Shown here: one piece after another, positions 44,706 through 56,295 of the stretch
How the letters are laid out: each line of letters begins with the position of its first letter
How positions within the stretch are numbered: the first letter of the stretch is position 1
Assembly (NCBI GenBank): GCA_006386115.1
Contig: VFIW01000032.1
Coordinates: 392,668-456,667 of the forward strand
Source: Globisporangium splendens
Taxonomy: Eukaryota > Oomycota > Peronosporomycetes > Pythiales > Pythiaceae
Reading direction: 5' to 3'
Length of the DNA: 64,000 nt
The notes under the pieces: model-generated
The model's database searches: none
The model's input: the letters and a program-made list of their open reading frames with translations, nothing else
What the model was told of the DNA's origin: nothing
Program-made: the position numbers and the translations under genes

Positions 44706-45539
44706 ATGCAGTTCCTCCAGCGCTGTGTGGTGATCCTCGCGATGTGCAGTAATGCCGCGCTGCCGACACTGGCGCAGGCGGCCATCGGCAGTGTGAACAC
44801 ACAAGCACTGAACTCGCAAGTCGGGTCCGCACAGAACGGCGCCAATGGCAACGCGAATGCTGCAGGCAATGCGATGGTGCAGCCGTTTGCCAGAGGCGAT
44901 CAACTCACAGACGGGTTCGTCAACGACATCAGCGTCACGAGCAACCCAGAAGACCGCAGCACGCAGCTCACGGTTTCCGACTTCCAGAACGCAGGCTTCA
45001 GTGCTGCCGATGCCGCGCTGATCGTCGCCAACTTGAACGTCGGCTCGAACAACGAAGCAGTTGTCCACCCGATTAATGTTGACCCAAACACCAGTGGAAG
45101 TGTTGCTGCTGGTCCAGCAGTCCCTGAAACCACGGCGCCAGCTACGGATGCGCCATCCCCAACGCCATCTCACCAATCTTTGTCACTGAGTCCGTCGGCT
45201 GCCGCTGAGGCTACTTCGACTCCAGTTCCATCGACGCCACTTCCATCAACCGCTTCTCCCACGACCAACGCTGCGACGGCATTCAGCGTCAACCTCCAGG
45301 CAAGTCCAACCGACAGTGACGACAGCAGCTCCAAGAGTTCTAGCAGCAGCAGCACGGGTGCCGCTACTCTGATCCTCGGTGGCGGTGGTTGCGTACTCGC
45401 CGTGGCTGCTGCGGCGTTTGTATATCGGAAAAAGAAGATGCATCCAAAGACTCCAGGCACGCCGGCCGAGAAGAAAGCCGCGTACTTCCACTGCGAGGTT
45501 CGCCTGACGCCGCCAGCCGCAGTCGTGTACGTCGTGTAA
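44706..45539 (+). CDS. Ser/Thr/Pro-rich secreted or surface protein with C-terminal transmembrane helix
   Basis: 277 residues. The N-terminal hydrophobic segment looks like a signal peptide (MQFLQRCVVILAMCSNAALP to about residue 24). An Asn/Ala/Gly-rich region follows, then a Thr/Ser/Pro-rich stretch (~140-215) that is a likely O-glycosylation zone. A Ser run precedes a Gly/Ala-rich helix (TLILGGGGCVLAVAAAAFVY at ~220-239) and a basic stop-transfer (RKKKMH). The layout parallels the mucin-like protein at 25684 but no sequence motif is shared. No family assigned. The cytoplasmic tail is ~35 residues. Confidence 0.8.
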   Translation: MQFLQRCVVILAMCSNAALPTLAQAAIGSVNTQALNSQVGSAQNGANGNANAAGNAMVQPFARGDQLTDGFVNDISVTSNPEDRSTQLTVSDFQNAGFSAADAALIVANLNVGSNNEAVVHPINVDPNTSGSVAAGPAVPETTAPATDAPSPTPSHQSLSLSPSAAAEATSTPVPSTPLPSTASPTTNAATAFSVNLQASPTDSDDSSSKSSSSSSTGAATLILGGGGCVLAVAAAAFVYRKKKMHPKTPGTPAEKKAAYFHCEVRLTPPAAVVYVV

Positions 45540-46172
45540 CATTCGTCTCGTGCACCTACAAATCAGCGCTGTCACGCCCCAGTCACTTGCTTGGCCTTTG
45601 TCACCACGCGTGCAGTACGGATCCAGCAATGTAATGCCCCATGTTTGTCATTTTGTGTGTTCAACTGGATTAGAGAAAGTGAGCCATTTTGGAAAGTGTC
45701 GTTGTCTTGAGTTTTGATGTGTCATTGTGCCTAATTTTATGAGCATTAGCCTCAAACGGATAGAGATCTATTCACAGTGCCTTCTTTCTCGCATTATCTA
45801 AAGTATAATTACTCCTCACAGCAGCCATGATCTCTCTTTTTTTACGAAAGGTTTTTACGCATCAGAAAAATGGGATCCATAAAGCGCCATGAAACCACCG
45901 CCGCTTGGAGACATTCGCTCTCTCCGCTACTGCGGACGACTGCACGCGAGTGAGCAAAGGGCGGCAGCGCAAGGCACTGGAGCCACACCAACCTCCTCCC
46001 GCTCCGACCTCTCCTGCTGCTGCGTTGATCTTCCCTCGAAAGATCCAACGGCACCAAAACGCGAAAGGGTGTGCAAGCGACGATCGCTGTCTGCGCTGCG
46101 ACCGATATTGAGCATTGAGAACGCACTGCCGAGTGTAGCGATCCCAAGGAAGAGGAGCGTTAATAGGCTGCG
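45540..46172. other. Intergenic
   Basis: Nothing recognised; upstream region of DAW1. Confidence 0.5.
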
Positions 46173-47904
46173 ATGAAGCTCAAGCGATTCCTGCTGCGCT
46201 ACTACCCGCCGGGGATCATCCTCGAGTACGAACTGCGGGATGGCACGCGCGAGATGAAGGAGATCGACCTGCTGCATCTCACCGCCGAGTACGTTTTCCT
46301 GCATGTATAAAACATATGATCTGAAAAACCAGACACGACTGACGTATCCAAATCTTTCGTGCAAATCCGACATTGAAGTGCTGGTGAACCAGATCGTGTT
46401 TGAGGAACCGCTGATCTCCGAGTCGCGCAAACCACAACTGCGACGTCTCATCTATAGTATGTTTGCCATAGAGGAAGCGCGTATCTTGTTTGGTTGCTGT
46501 GTCTAAGCTCTTGTTCTTCTTGTTCACTTGCAGAGCCGATTGAGAAGCTCGAGGTGAACGAGAGCAGCGATTTCTACTTGTTTAAGATCCTGCGCGCACA
46601 TTCTGCCGCTGACAAATTGCGCGTTCAACAAGTCGGGCGACAAGTGAGTATCGGTCTGTTGCCATACTCACAGGCATCCACTGTCCTGGTTGCTGACTGT
46701 ATTGCATTTGCTATGTCCTCTTCAGGTTTATCACAGGGAGCTACGATCGAACGTGCAAAGTCTGGGATACGCAAACGGACGATGAGCTGCTGACGCTGGA
46801 AGGTCACAAAAATGTGGTCTATGCCATCGCGTTCAATAATCCCTACGGGTACGAGTGTGCTTGTCACTCCTAGAGCAAAGACACATTAGGCTCACCTTTC
46901 TCTGTGAACCTTTATTCTTGTAGAGACAAGATCATCACGGGCTCCTTTGACAAGACGTGCAAGCTCTGGAGTGCCGACACGGGTCAGTTGTACCACACGT
47001 ACCGCGGCCACTCGACCGAGATCGTGTGCTTGAGCTTCAACCCGCAGGGCACCGTCATCGCGACGGGGTCCATGGACAACACGGCCAAGCTCTGGGACGT
47101 CGAGACGGGTCAGGAGCTGCACACTTTGTTTGGCCACACGGCCGAGATCGTGAGTTTAAATTTCGACACCCAGGGTGAGCGCATCATCACGGGCTCGTTC
47201 GACCACACGGTCAAAGTCTGGGATGTGCGCAGTGGGCGATGCATCCACACACTGGCGGGACACCACGGCGAGATCTCAAGCACGCAGTTCAACTACACAG
47301 GCGAGCTCTGCATCAGTGGCTCCATCGACCGAACCTGCAAGATCTGGGATGTCGCATCAGGACAAAATGTGCAAGTACGATTATGATGAGGCTACTGCCA
47401 TTTGTAGTGTTTGTTTGGCTGAGCTTTCCTTGACCTTTGTAGACGCTGCGCGGCCATAACGACGAAATCCTGGACGTGAGTTTCAACGCGACGGGCTCCA
47501 AGCTCGTCACGGCGTCGGCCGACGGCACGTCGCGGATCTACAACACGATGACGGGTGCGTGTCAGGCGATTTTGATCGGCCACGAGGCGGAGATCTCCAA
47601 GGTGTGCTTCAACCCGCAGGGCTCGAAAGTGCTGACGGCGAGCAGCGACAAGGTCGCGCGGCTCTGGGAGGTCGAGACGGGCGACTGTCTCCAGATGCTC
47701 GAGGGACACACCGACGAGATCTTCAGTTGCGCGTTCAATTACGAGGGAGACACGATTATTACCGGTGCGTTTAAAACGATTGTGTCCGTTCAAGAGGGAC
47801 ATGCGATTGAATGGGCTTGCTCGTGGTACTGATACTCGTGAATAACGCCGTGTGTTTGAACGACAGGCTCCAAGGATAACACGTGCAGAATCTGGAAATG
47901 CTAA
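46173..47904 (+). pseudogene. DAW1: DAW1/ODA16-like dynein assembly factor, with frameshift and defective splice acceptor
   Basis: WD-repeat adaptor for import of outer dynein arms into flagella. The start [20 protein letters not shown] and seven WD40 repeats are typical. Exons inferred: 46173-46288, 46365-46456, 46534-46643, 46726-46848, 46924-47374, 47443-47764 and 47867-47904. Exon 2 fits in phase and by family alignment only if its acceptor is ...GTGCAA rather than a normal AG (46363-46364). Exon 3 lacks two nucleotides near 46598-46600, within a CA-type dinucleotide stretch, and the family sequence resumes in the next frame and splices on correctly. The remaining repeats (for example [15 protein letters not shown] and [12 protein letters not shown]) are well conserved. 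Either a young pseudogene or local sequence errors. Confidence 0.85.
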
Positions 47905-48271
47905 CCTGATGACGTATGTGCATCGAGATGTCGAGGTGCTACACGTACACGCCAATAAATACGAACACACGCATAGCCACCTAAACGGATTGAGCAAAAT
48001 ACACATACAAAAAAGCATCCATTTCGCATCTCTGCAATTACAAAAGCGTTTGCGTTTCTTCTCTTTGCCTCGTTCTTCCTCTGCGCTGCGCATTTACTCT
48101 ACGACCAGGCGAAAGGCAGCAGCAGCACAGTCTCCAGCATCATCGCTCGTCTATTGCAATTGCACTGGGTCCGCAGGCGACGCGAGCGGGAACAGGATTT
48201 GCCACAACCTGTCGTTGTAATGGGAGAAACACAAGCATTCAAGTCAGAATTACGCAAGACAAGGAGGGCAG
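47905..48271. other. Intergenic between convergent DAW1 and TOM7
   Basis: Nothing recognised. Confidence 0.5.
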
Positions 48272-48415
48272 TTAGACCGTATTATAGGCGACGTACGTGA
48301 GCTGCGGTTCTTGCTTGATGGCGATGTAGATGATCAACGGCACGAAGCCGACGTGCACGATCGGCTTGATGATCTTGAACGCCTTCGTGGGGCCGGTCTT
48401 CCAGATCTTGCTCAT
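48272..48415 (-). CDS. TOM7: TOM7-like mitochondrial import receptor subunit
   Basis: 47 residues from the ATG at 48415. Small single-helix subunit of the outer-membrane translocase, which tunes assembly of the TOM complex. The central stretch VHVGFVPLIIYIAIKQEPQ matches the Tom7 signature, with HxGFxPLxIYxG-like spacing and the trailing P. No intron. In-frame codons continue upstream of the ATG without a better start. Confidence 0.82.
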   Translation of the reverse strand: MSKIWKTGPTKAFKIIKPIVHVGFVPLIIYIAIKQEPQLTYVAYNTV

Positions 48416-48566
48416 CGTGCTATTTGCTTGCTTCCGTTGCTTCAGCGCCGTTGATAATGGGAGAGCGCACCACTCACACACACACTTGCATGTGTGAGCC
48501 AGTCTTCTTCAGCATAATATCAGCGAATCAGCATCAACAAAAGCTCAAAGTCATGTCTTTCATTGG

Positions 48567-50941
48567 CTAATAACATAGAAGTTTAATTAGCAACTCACAA
48601 GTTTGCAAATTGGTATTATTTTCTAGACAAAAGAAAGCTCTGAACGAAATGGTGAACGGGTTATTGAAAGCGGATTGATCGGGGAGATGAAGGAGGTGCT
48701 GGGTCCTGGGTGATTGAACACGCACTGTTGCAGGTTCCGGGTCCACTGCAAACCGACGGAACCGCGCCTCAATAAAGCCAACGTGCATACTGGGCAGTCC
48801 AAAACGATCCATCTGACCGGAATGCAAAAGTACCGAATTTGAGAGAAATCCACACAAAACACCAGTGCTTCAACAGGCGGACGTACATGCTGGGGCATCA
48901 TCATGAAATTCATGTCTTCCTGCGTCGATGGCCTTCGTGCAGGGAGCGCGACGTTGTAAGCGCCAGGGCCGACGGTGTTCTTTGTTGAGCTCGGCAGAAT
49001 GGGGCAGTTGGGTGTGTTGTGCACCATCGCCGATTCCTCCAAAGCACAACCAAAGTCGGACGTCAGCCTTGAACCATTGTGGACAGTGATGAGGACGTAC
49101 CGTGGAGAGCCGACTTGCGCGCGACTGCATCGCAGAACAACGGAAGCTTGAGCTTTTCACAGACGCGTCGATCGTAAACTATGTGCCATAGCAGAACCCA
49201 CACACGCACACACACACACAACGGCAAGGATGAGTGGCTTTGGCTGTGTTGTAGTCGTTGATATTGTCCACACGAGGTGGACAGATCCAATCCGCCACCC
49301 AGTCTCAAGATTGCACACCTTGCACGACGGGCTGATGTCGTAGAACCGGTCCGGCGAATCATTGACGATGCGGAGCTCCTTCGACGCCACATAGCGCTCT
49401 AAGTGCACGGGTTGGAATGCCATCCACAAGTTTGTAACATGAGCGGGATACACTCACGCCATCAAAATGACCGAGCATAGGAAACAATACCTGGGAAGAA
49501 TGGGGACTTGAAGCGCGGCGTGGTCGACGGCAGTGGGTCTCGCGTGCGATCCGTAGGTCGCTGGATGCGAACGTACACAGCTCTGTCGGATGTCGCTCTG
49601 GGTGTAGTGCTGTTGCCTTGGTTGTCATCGTGGAGAGTATGCTGGATACCGGACAGCAAGGCGTTGACCTGCGTCTTCGCATCCTCGAAGCGCGCGGCCT
49701 TGCTCAGGTACGACGGCGTCGGTACTTGCTTCTTCTTGACCTGGATCGCACGCTTCTTGGAGCGGTACGTGCCTGGTCCAATGGTCTCGGGAGTTGTGGA
49801 GCATCTTATTGAAGGTTAAGAAGGTCATTCAAGAAATGGAGTCATATGCAAGACAGATCACGTCAGACAAGTAGAAGTACAGGGAGGAAAGGATATGAGT
49901 AGGGCTCTTTCACGACGCTCGCGAAGGTGGACGCGCGGTACGCCGCCGTGCTCGCGAACCGGTCTTTCGACGAGCTGAAGGCACTCAGGCACAGGTTCGT
50001 CGCATCCTCCAGGCTCCGCTGTAGCGACTACAGATAATCACCCGCAGAAGCCATAGAAACACAGAGTGGTGCTGTTAGTTTACTCTTTTATACCACCAGA
50101 GAGAGGGGAGGGCAACACGTGCCTTCTTGTTGCCGCAGTCGGTGTTGTAATACGCCTCGGGGGTCTCATTCAGAGCCTGCGACCTCATGAACTCGGGGTC
50201 GAGCGGCTGGCGGCCATTGTGCTGCAGCGGGTCTCTCGCCATGCGTACCTCGCGCATGTAGCGATGCGCCTTGCGCTGCTCGTCTTTGACGCATTTCTTC
50301 TGGTACAGTTTGCTTCTATAAGCCCGTCATGCATCGATGATTTGCAGGATCCAGTCAGTCTGTAAACTCCCACATGATATAAAAACGCGGTCTCGCAGAA
50401 AAAGCAAGGCGGCTTACATGTCGTGGATCTGGTCGCCGTTCGGGAGCGAAATGCGCACCAAGTGAGCGTTCGCGTTGGCGTCCGTCTGCGTGGTGCCATG
50501 CGCATGCGGCAATTGAGACAAGACAAAGCGAGCGTAAAGCTATGTGTTTACATGTCGCTCTCCGTCTTTGCGAGTCGCATGCCAAGTCAAATAGAAGCGT
50601 GTTCCTATAAAATACGCACCGCTGGCTGTTGCTGCGCGATCTGTCGCTTCCACATCGCACGTCTGGGTGCGCTCGACGCCTGCAAGAGGAGCAAGCATGT
50701 GAGAATAAGTGCTGGTCTCCTAAGAGAAGAGACACGTGAACTCAGCGGCGTACCCCTTCAAACGGCGCATCCTGTGGCATCGTTCAGCTCTGGAATATCG
50801 GACGCAGGATGCCGCTGCAAAGGGCAAAGCGAGCCGCTCGTTCGAGTTGTCGCGAGCAATTCGCTGGAGACTGACAGCCATCGGCGTCCAGGAGCACGGT
50901 GGTGTTCCTTTCTTATCATCCAACAGTGCGTCTATTTTGCG
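48567..50941 (-). CDS. SHIPPO/STPG-repeat (Pro-Gly-rich) flagellar protein, 5' exons unresolved
   Basis: Proteins with Pro-Gly-Pro (SHIPPO) repeats sit inside ciliary doublet microtubules. Exons read with confidence, on the minus strand: 50679-50620, 50485-50418, 50315-50084, 50027-49897, 49795-49491, 49398-49319, 49178-49101, 49036-48887 and 48812-48567. Phases agree throughout. Repeat signatures are TIGPGTYRSKKRA (exon at 49795) and NTVGPGAYNVALPARRPS (exon at 49036). The intron 49796-49896 is AT-AC of the U12 type. An upstream candidate exon at 50941-50754 does not fit in phase with 50679, so the start is unknown. The C-terminal exon is the least certain. Unlike DAW1, no frameshift was found. 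Confidence 0.75.
49200..49221 (+). repeat. CA-rich microsatellite in a SHIPPO-gene intron
   Basis: Interrupted (CA)n tract inside the intron 49179-49318. Confidence 0.8.
49796..49896 (-). other. U12-type AT-AC intron in the SHIPPO gene
   Basis: On the minus strand the intron begins ATATCCTTTCC (U12 donor consensus) and ends ...CCAC. A branch-site match CTTCTTAAC (plus positions 49815-49823) lies about 20 nt from the acceptor. Splicing keeps the frame and restores the SHIPPO motif. Confidence 0.8.
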
Positions 50942-52217
50942 CTGAAAAAGAGTAGATGATGCGTCGACATAAATATCCGCATAGGAGTACGCTCAGGTGT
51001 AAGACGACATGCGCATTGCTTTCTTTTTTGCACGCTCGATCACACATGCGCCATAGAATAGACATTGCACTGGTGTGTCGCTGTATGCATATGTGGAGGT
51101 GTATAAGATGCCATACTGGGAACATGTTTATGCCCATGTGGATCCAATACGGGTCAATATTCGCGTCACGTGATTCGTGCGTTCGTTCCCGTGCATGTGA
51201 GTTTTGTCTGAAGCGTGAGCGAGCGAACGTGCGCTGCGGACAGGATCCCATAAATGATTACATTTCAATTCGTCCATGTCGCCGTCTCGACCGCGCATCT
51301 TCTTCTCTCTACCGTCGGACCATCATGAGTATGCAACTGAAGGTGATGGGAGTGATGTGTGGACTATCCATGCGGTAGCGATCACCTTGATGACCGGCGG
51401 CGTGCATGCGCATGTTCATCAGTCGAAGGTTCCTATATGAGGTTTCGCTGTACACATGCACAGCGTACGATTTGAAATATGCGAGCTCTAAAATAATCCT
51501 TTGAGGACATCCGTGGTTTTGTGCATGCATGGGGAAAGAGTTAGAAGGGGGAAACTCGATGGGATCATCAAAGGATCAAGTGAGTATGGAAGACGAAATG
51601 TCCGCAGTCTGAGCGCCGCACTCTGTGTTGGCAGGATTTTGAGAAGGGGGAAATAATGGGCTGGTGGAATGGACGGAATGGCAATTGGGAACGCGACGCG
51701 AGGAGGATTTGGAAGAACTTTTAAATAATATGATGGTCTTACCTGCAGTTTAGTGTGTGTTTTTAATAAAAAGTAGTATTGTACGTCGCAATAATCTCAC
51801 ACGGGGGGGGGTTATTAAGGCGAGAGAGAGGAGAGAGACATGTTTTCACCCAGCTTATAAAGACGAGACTTCCACGTGAACCGAAGGACGAACTTGAGGC
51901 TTTCACGCTTCAATGGGTCGACAGCCTTGAGCGTTTTGCCGCGGCTCTCTCGGATTTTTCAGGCTCTGGAGACTCAGGTACGTCCGTCGTGCTCGAACGG
52001 TGAGATACCTGGACAAGAGGACGCTGCAGAATGCTTGAAGCGGCGACGCGACTTCGTCTTTTCTGGCGGTTCTCGTAAACGTCTTGACATGGGGGGAACT
52101 GGGGCGAAGCACACGCTGCACTACACACACGCACTCGTCTTCTTCAGCAAAACACACTCGGGCTGGACTTTTGGTCGTCACATTGACGCGGGACAGGATG
52201 ATTCGTTGGGAGAGCTC
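50942..52217. other. Mostly non-coding interval; possible extra exons at ~51.9-52.1 kb
   Basis: No confident gene. A stretch near 51900-52000 on the minus strand could be a downstream exon of the KIX-like gene, as a GTAAGA donor-like site lies near 52215, but phase is unresolved. Confidence 0.35.
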
Positions 52218-52769
52218 TTACACACTCGCTGGAGGCGCAAGAGCCGACGCCATGGCGTTCTTGCGTTTGCGGATGCGCACCAAGTGGCGAGAGAGGAGCT
52301 GGACACGACTGCGAAGCGTGTGCTCGTTGAGGTAGTTCTCCCGGGACGTCGCGGCCAAAAACATGAGCTTCTCGATCTTGATCGCGAGCAGGAACGTTTT
52401 CGAGCGCCAGTCGTAGTTCTCCGGGACCTGGGTGAGCACGTCGTGCGGCTGGTGGTTGCGTAGCATGCGTTCAATGAGCACGACGTTCCGCGAGCGCAGA
52501 CGACGGAGATCGTCACCTCCTTCCTCGCGCCACGCAGTCGAGTCCTGACGCGGCGCACAGGCCGACGAGGCCAGAGACGGAGGGATGATCGCGGCACCGT
52601 TCGGGTTCGAGACGGAGCCGACCTGGAGCGGGTTCATCGAGAGATGGTTGTTAGGATTGTTCGGGTTGGAGCTCGTCCCCATGGGCGGGAACGGCAGGTT
52701 GTCAAACTCGCGCATCGAGGCTTGCAAGCGTTGGAACGTGGGCAAATTCGAGCGGCGGCGATTGATCAT
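52218..52769 (-). CDS. Protein with a KIX-like helical domain (possible MED15-type co-activator)
   Basis: 183 residues from the ATG at 52769 to TAA 52218-52220. The N-terminal half is Asn/Pro-rich. Residues ~120-170 show a KIX-like pattern: KTFLLAIKIEKLMFLAATS, then YLNEHTLRSRVQLLSRHLVR. KIX domains of Mediator subunit 15 and CBP/p300 bind activation domains. The match is by eye and short. The real gene may continue past 52218 through an intron, since GTAAGA occurs just before the stop. A plausible 3' splice site lies upstream of the ATG, so a 5' exon may exist. Confidence 0.5.
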   Translation of the reverse strand: MINRRRSNLPTFQRLQASMREFDNLPFPPMGTSSNPNNPNNHLSMNPLQVGSVSNPNGAAIIPPSLASSACAPRQDSTAWREEGGDDLRRLRSRNVVLIERMLRNHQPHDVLTQVPENYDWRSKTFLLAIKIEKLMFLAATSRENYLNEHTLRSRVQLLSRHLVRIRKRKNAMASALAPPASV

Positions 52770-55700
52770 GGAGGGCACACGGGTAATCGGGGCTGTACTG
52801 GATAAAGCCAATACAGACAGACACAAGAGCTGTTGGAATTCCGTACTACAGTGCAAAAGTGCAAATGTGAGTACGGAACGTCAACGCGTTGCCCTCGCTT
52901 TCGCGTGTCGTGGTTTCCTCTCTCTCTTTGAAAAAGAAGACGACGACGACGACTCTGTCTTTGCGGCGCTGTCGTTAAAGAAAATGGCGAAAGATCCGAC
53001 CAACTTGGTAGCAAGTGGCGGCGTCTCTGCTTTTTTGCGGATGCTTCTCGGAAATGCGCCTTTGGAGATGGCGCGTTTCTCGCAGCCCCCTTTGCGTCTA
53101 GACGCTCCGGCGCAAAAGAAGTGAAGCGGCTGTGAGTATGGTGGGAAATTTATATAGGCATGTGCTAACCCAGCGTCCATTATACAAACTGCAAGTGAGT
53201 GGCGCATTTCTCGGCGCAAAGACATGAGCTTGCGAACTCGCGCGGTGCTTCGTGTTTTTGCCGCCAGCGCGCCGCTGATTGGCGGGTTCCGAGGTCGAAC
53301 CCTAGTCTGCGCGTCTGGAGAATGACTTGTCTCTGCACCCCGTTAAACAAAAAACGCGAAACTCACTTGGCTCCAGTATCCGCGGCAGACAGGACCGAGA
53401 AGCTGGCCGCGTTTGTCGATATTCAGTCCGAGTCCCGGACGTTAAAACCGTGAGTGCGAGGCGCAATAAGTCGCGTCCTGAGCTATAAAAAGTAGCGAGA
53501 TAACATAAACAGTAGCACTGCGGTGTTAAAAAACCACCAGCGTCCATCCTGACTCATGAATGCTTGGCCGTTATAATACGAGTTGCGCAGAGAGACGCAA
53601 GCGAGGCGCGCAGAGGAGAGGGAGGCAAGAGATTCAGGTCTCGTGATCCTCACCACTCTTTGGAAGCTCCCACTCGTATAACTCTCGTGCTCGCTGCCGC
53701 TAAAGTTCAGCACTCCATCTGCAAAATGTCCGAGCCCAGCTGCTGGGGACAGACAACGCAGTCCTCTCCAACCCGATTCGCTTAACATTTGGTGAGATTA
53801 TCGTTTTTGACAGGGATCGCGCATTTCTAGGCTACCATGTCGTTTGTTGCAAGCCGCCAGCACTTTGTATTCGCCGTTTATTCCCTCCCTTCCCGTCGCG
53901 GAAAGACACGCTGTCAATTGTATAATTCTCAGTTGATCGGCGCTTAAAAACAGCGCGCTCGCCACTCTCTTTGGCCGTGTGAGTTCCAGGCTGCAAAGAG
54001 CTGCGCGCCACCATCTCTTGGGCTTGCAGCGTGCGTTGTTGCCAGAACGCAGATCCGAGCGCCATACAAACTCCAAGATAAGGGACCCAGTCTGCGCGCG
54101 TTTCTCCGCCACCCAGGACCACAGAAATGCGCATTCAGAGCCATTTTTTCCAACATCATTCTGGTCTGAGCAGCGAGGTAGTTCCCATATTTTATGGTTT
54201 AGAGCGAGAGACTGGACTGAGTGCAACAAAGACAAGAGCCGCCGCTCGTTCTCTCATTGGGCTTCCAAAATGCAAGCTGCTTAACGAACACTTTGAGACA
54301 GCAGAGCCAGGGTAACCTTCTCCTCCCAAGCAACTCCAAAAGATCGGTGCACTGTGTGGTCCACATAAACGCTGGGCTCTTTCTTGCGAGCCATGTGCCC
54401 ATCGAGTTTGTCTATGTTGCTGCTTGACTTGCGACGAATATAAAAACTACACCAACAGCCAAAACGGTCGGATCTTATCTGGTCGACCACGTGGTTGTGG
54501 GAAGGCGTGGCAACCTGTTGCTTTTGACTCTTGCCTTATCTCATTTCGGCAACACGTAATCGATATCATTGGCAATGTTCAACACGAAAAGCCGCAAAAC
54601 TGCACTGCTCAAGATGAATATGGACAAATATAATAATCTTGGCGTTCGATGGTACTATCAATTATGGGGAGAGTGGCTTTCTCGCCCAGAGCTTGTTTTT
54701 TCTCTCGTTTCAAGAGCTCCAGCAGCAGTGGCTTCATCGACCAGCATGCGTGCGTGCGTTGCAGCAAAGACATGGCGTGCATTTTTTTTAAATCTCTCGC
54801 TGCCATTCTTTCTATTTAAAAAATAGAAAAAGCAGAATGTGGAATGCCTGGTGGCTTGGTTTCTATGGTGCAATGCGGTTTTCACCTGCGTCAAATGCGA
54901 AGATGCGTCCTCAATGCTGCTGCGTCTTCAAGAGGCATCAAGGCAGAGGAGGCTCATGGGTTGCCCGTTTCCACAATCTCTCCCCCTCTCTCATGAGATG
55001 TGCGTTTTTTCGTTAATCAGACACGCGTTCTATGTGACTGACGCGCCTCGATCTTTGTGCCGCGCTCACGAGTCGGCCGCTGGCCATTGCCAAGAAGATC
55101 TGGAGCACCCCAAAGCTGCTTCAACAGCTCACTCGCTTCTTTTCTCTTTGAAGCTGTGCCGGCAGCGCATTCAGCTCGGTGAGCAGAAATTCGCTCCTGT
55201 TCCTGCTGTGCTGTTTTTGGTGTTTGGTGTTGAATGTCTGCAGCCCGATTGAAGTTCGGAAATTGCGCCAGGATACGCTTTCGGTACGTGCGATCCGCTT
55301 TTTAAAAGCAAGAGCTGTGCCTTTATTCTAGAAACGCTCGGAGCACACCTTCGTCTCGCTACAGTGCTGTCGCTTGTCTTGATGCGTGATGCCATCGAGA
55401 CCTCTATCATGTCGTTTTCACAGGGAGATCAGAGCGATCGCCTCAACAGTTCATCTCTCCCGCTGCATCGCTTGCAAACCATGAGCAACCATGTCGACTG
55501 TGGTGCGTAAGTTGCGTTCACAGGTCGAATGTTATGCGAGTGTCTTCTGCTGTGATCTAACGCGCTTGATTAGTTTTGTGACGGACGCTAGACTGATCCG
55601 CAAGGCGTGTGATAGCAATGAGAAGACACCTCAACATGACCGAAGTATTCGCATCAACATCACGGTTTGCTCTCTCGTTTTCTTTCTCTTTTTTGTTATC

Positions 55701-56295
55701 TCTTATCTTCGTTCGACTACCAGTTCACCGCTTGACGTCATGTGTTTGTCAGTAGTTATCGCACGAGTGCGTCTCATCTTGCTTTCCGATTTCATTGTCC
55801 ATCCACACATTTGCACGGATTAACAAACAGTTTACATCGCTGTTTCGTTTCTTGGAAGACAATCTTGTTGGGTCACATCTTCAGCTTCGCCTCCCGAGTG
55901 ACCACTCTCAAGCGTCAACTGGCGCGTGTTTACCAACGTGCGCTCCCCATAATCGTGTCTCCATTTTCTGTCTTCTTGTCTTGCGTGGGTATCGTGATGG
56001 TCTGATCCGCCTTTGCGATTAACTCGAGCGCAAGTCTATTTGACAGGATCTTCACGCTACACATTTCTCTGTACACCGTCCGCCGACTGATGTCGTCTTT
56101 CCCATTTTCGTTGCGTCTCGCGCGGAGGACCGCGGAACAGGCCACAGCAGCTTGTTTATGCAACTGGTCGGGTTCCGCCCAAATTTGAAACCGGTGTGCT
56201 CAAACAGCACATTGCCAAGTCAAAAGTGTACCGTAACAAAACGGTTTTGTACCGGTAACATACTTGTGAAAACCGGTAACAACTGGTGCTGCAAT
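52770..56295. other. Gene-poor interval of about 3.5 kb
   Basis: Many short frames on both strands; none with a recognised domain. A membrane-like short frame around 53480-54135 (minus) was considered and not accepted. ACCGGT occurs three times at ~56192-56275, just before the FANCF-like gene. Confidence 0.45.

Noticed and set aside
46292..46332. A 40-nt DAW1 intron (GTTTTC to CCAG) that would avoid the AA acceptor
   Set aside because: Phase works, but it is shorter than other introns here and would insert residues absent from the family. Kept only as a weak alternative.
46303..46506. An ATG-started frame that could be an alternative first exon of DAW1
   Set aside because: It shares the DAW1 exon 2 frame only because the intron is open there; the conserved [14 protein letters not shown] start is upstream at 46173.
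50754..50941. Candidate first exon of the SHIPPO gene
   Set aside because: Good splice-like edges, but its phase does not match the next confident exon, so it was left out of the exon list.
53480..54240. Minus-strand frames with hydrophobic segments (possible small membrane protein in two exons)
   Set aside because: No start, splice phase or family match could be established; compositional bias can give such frames.
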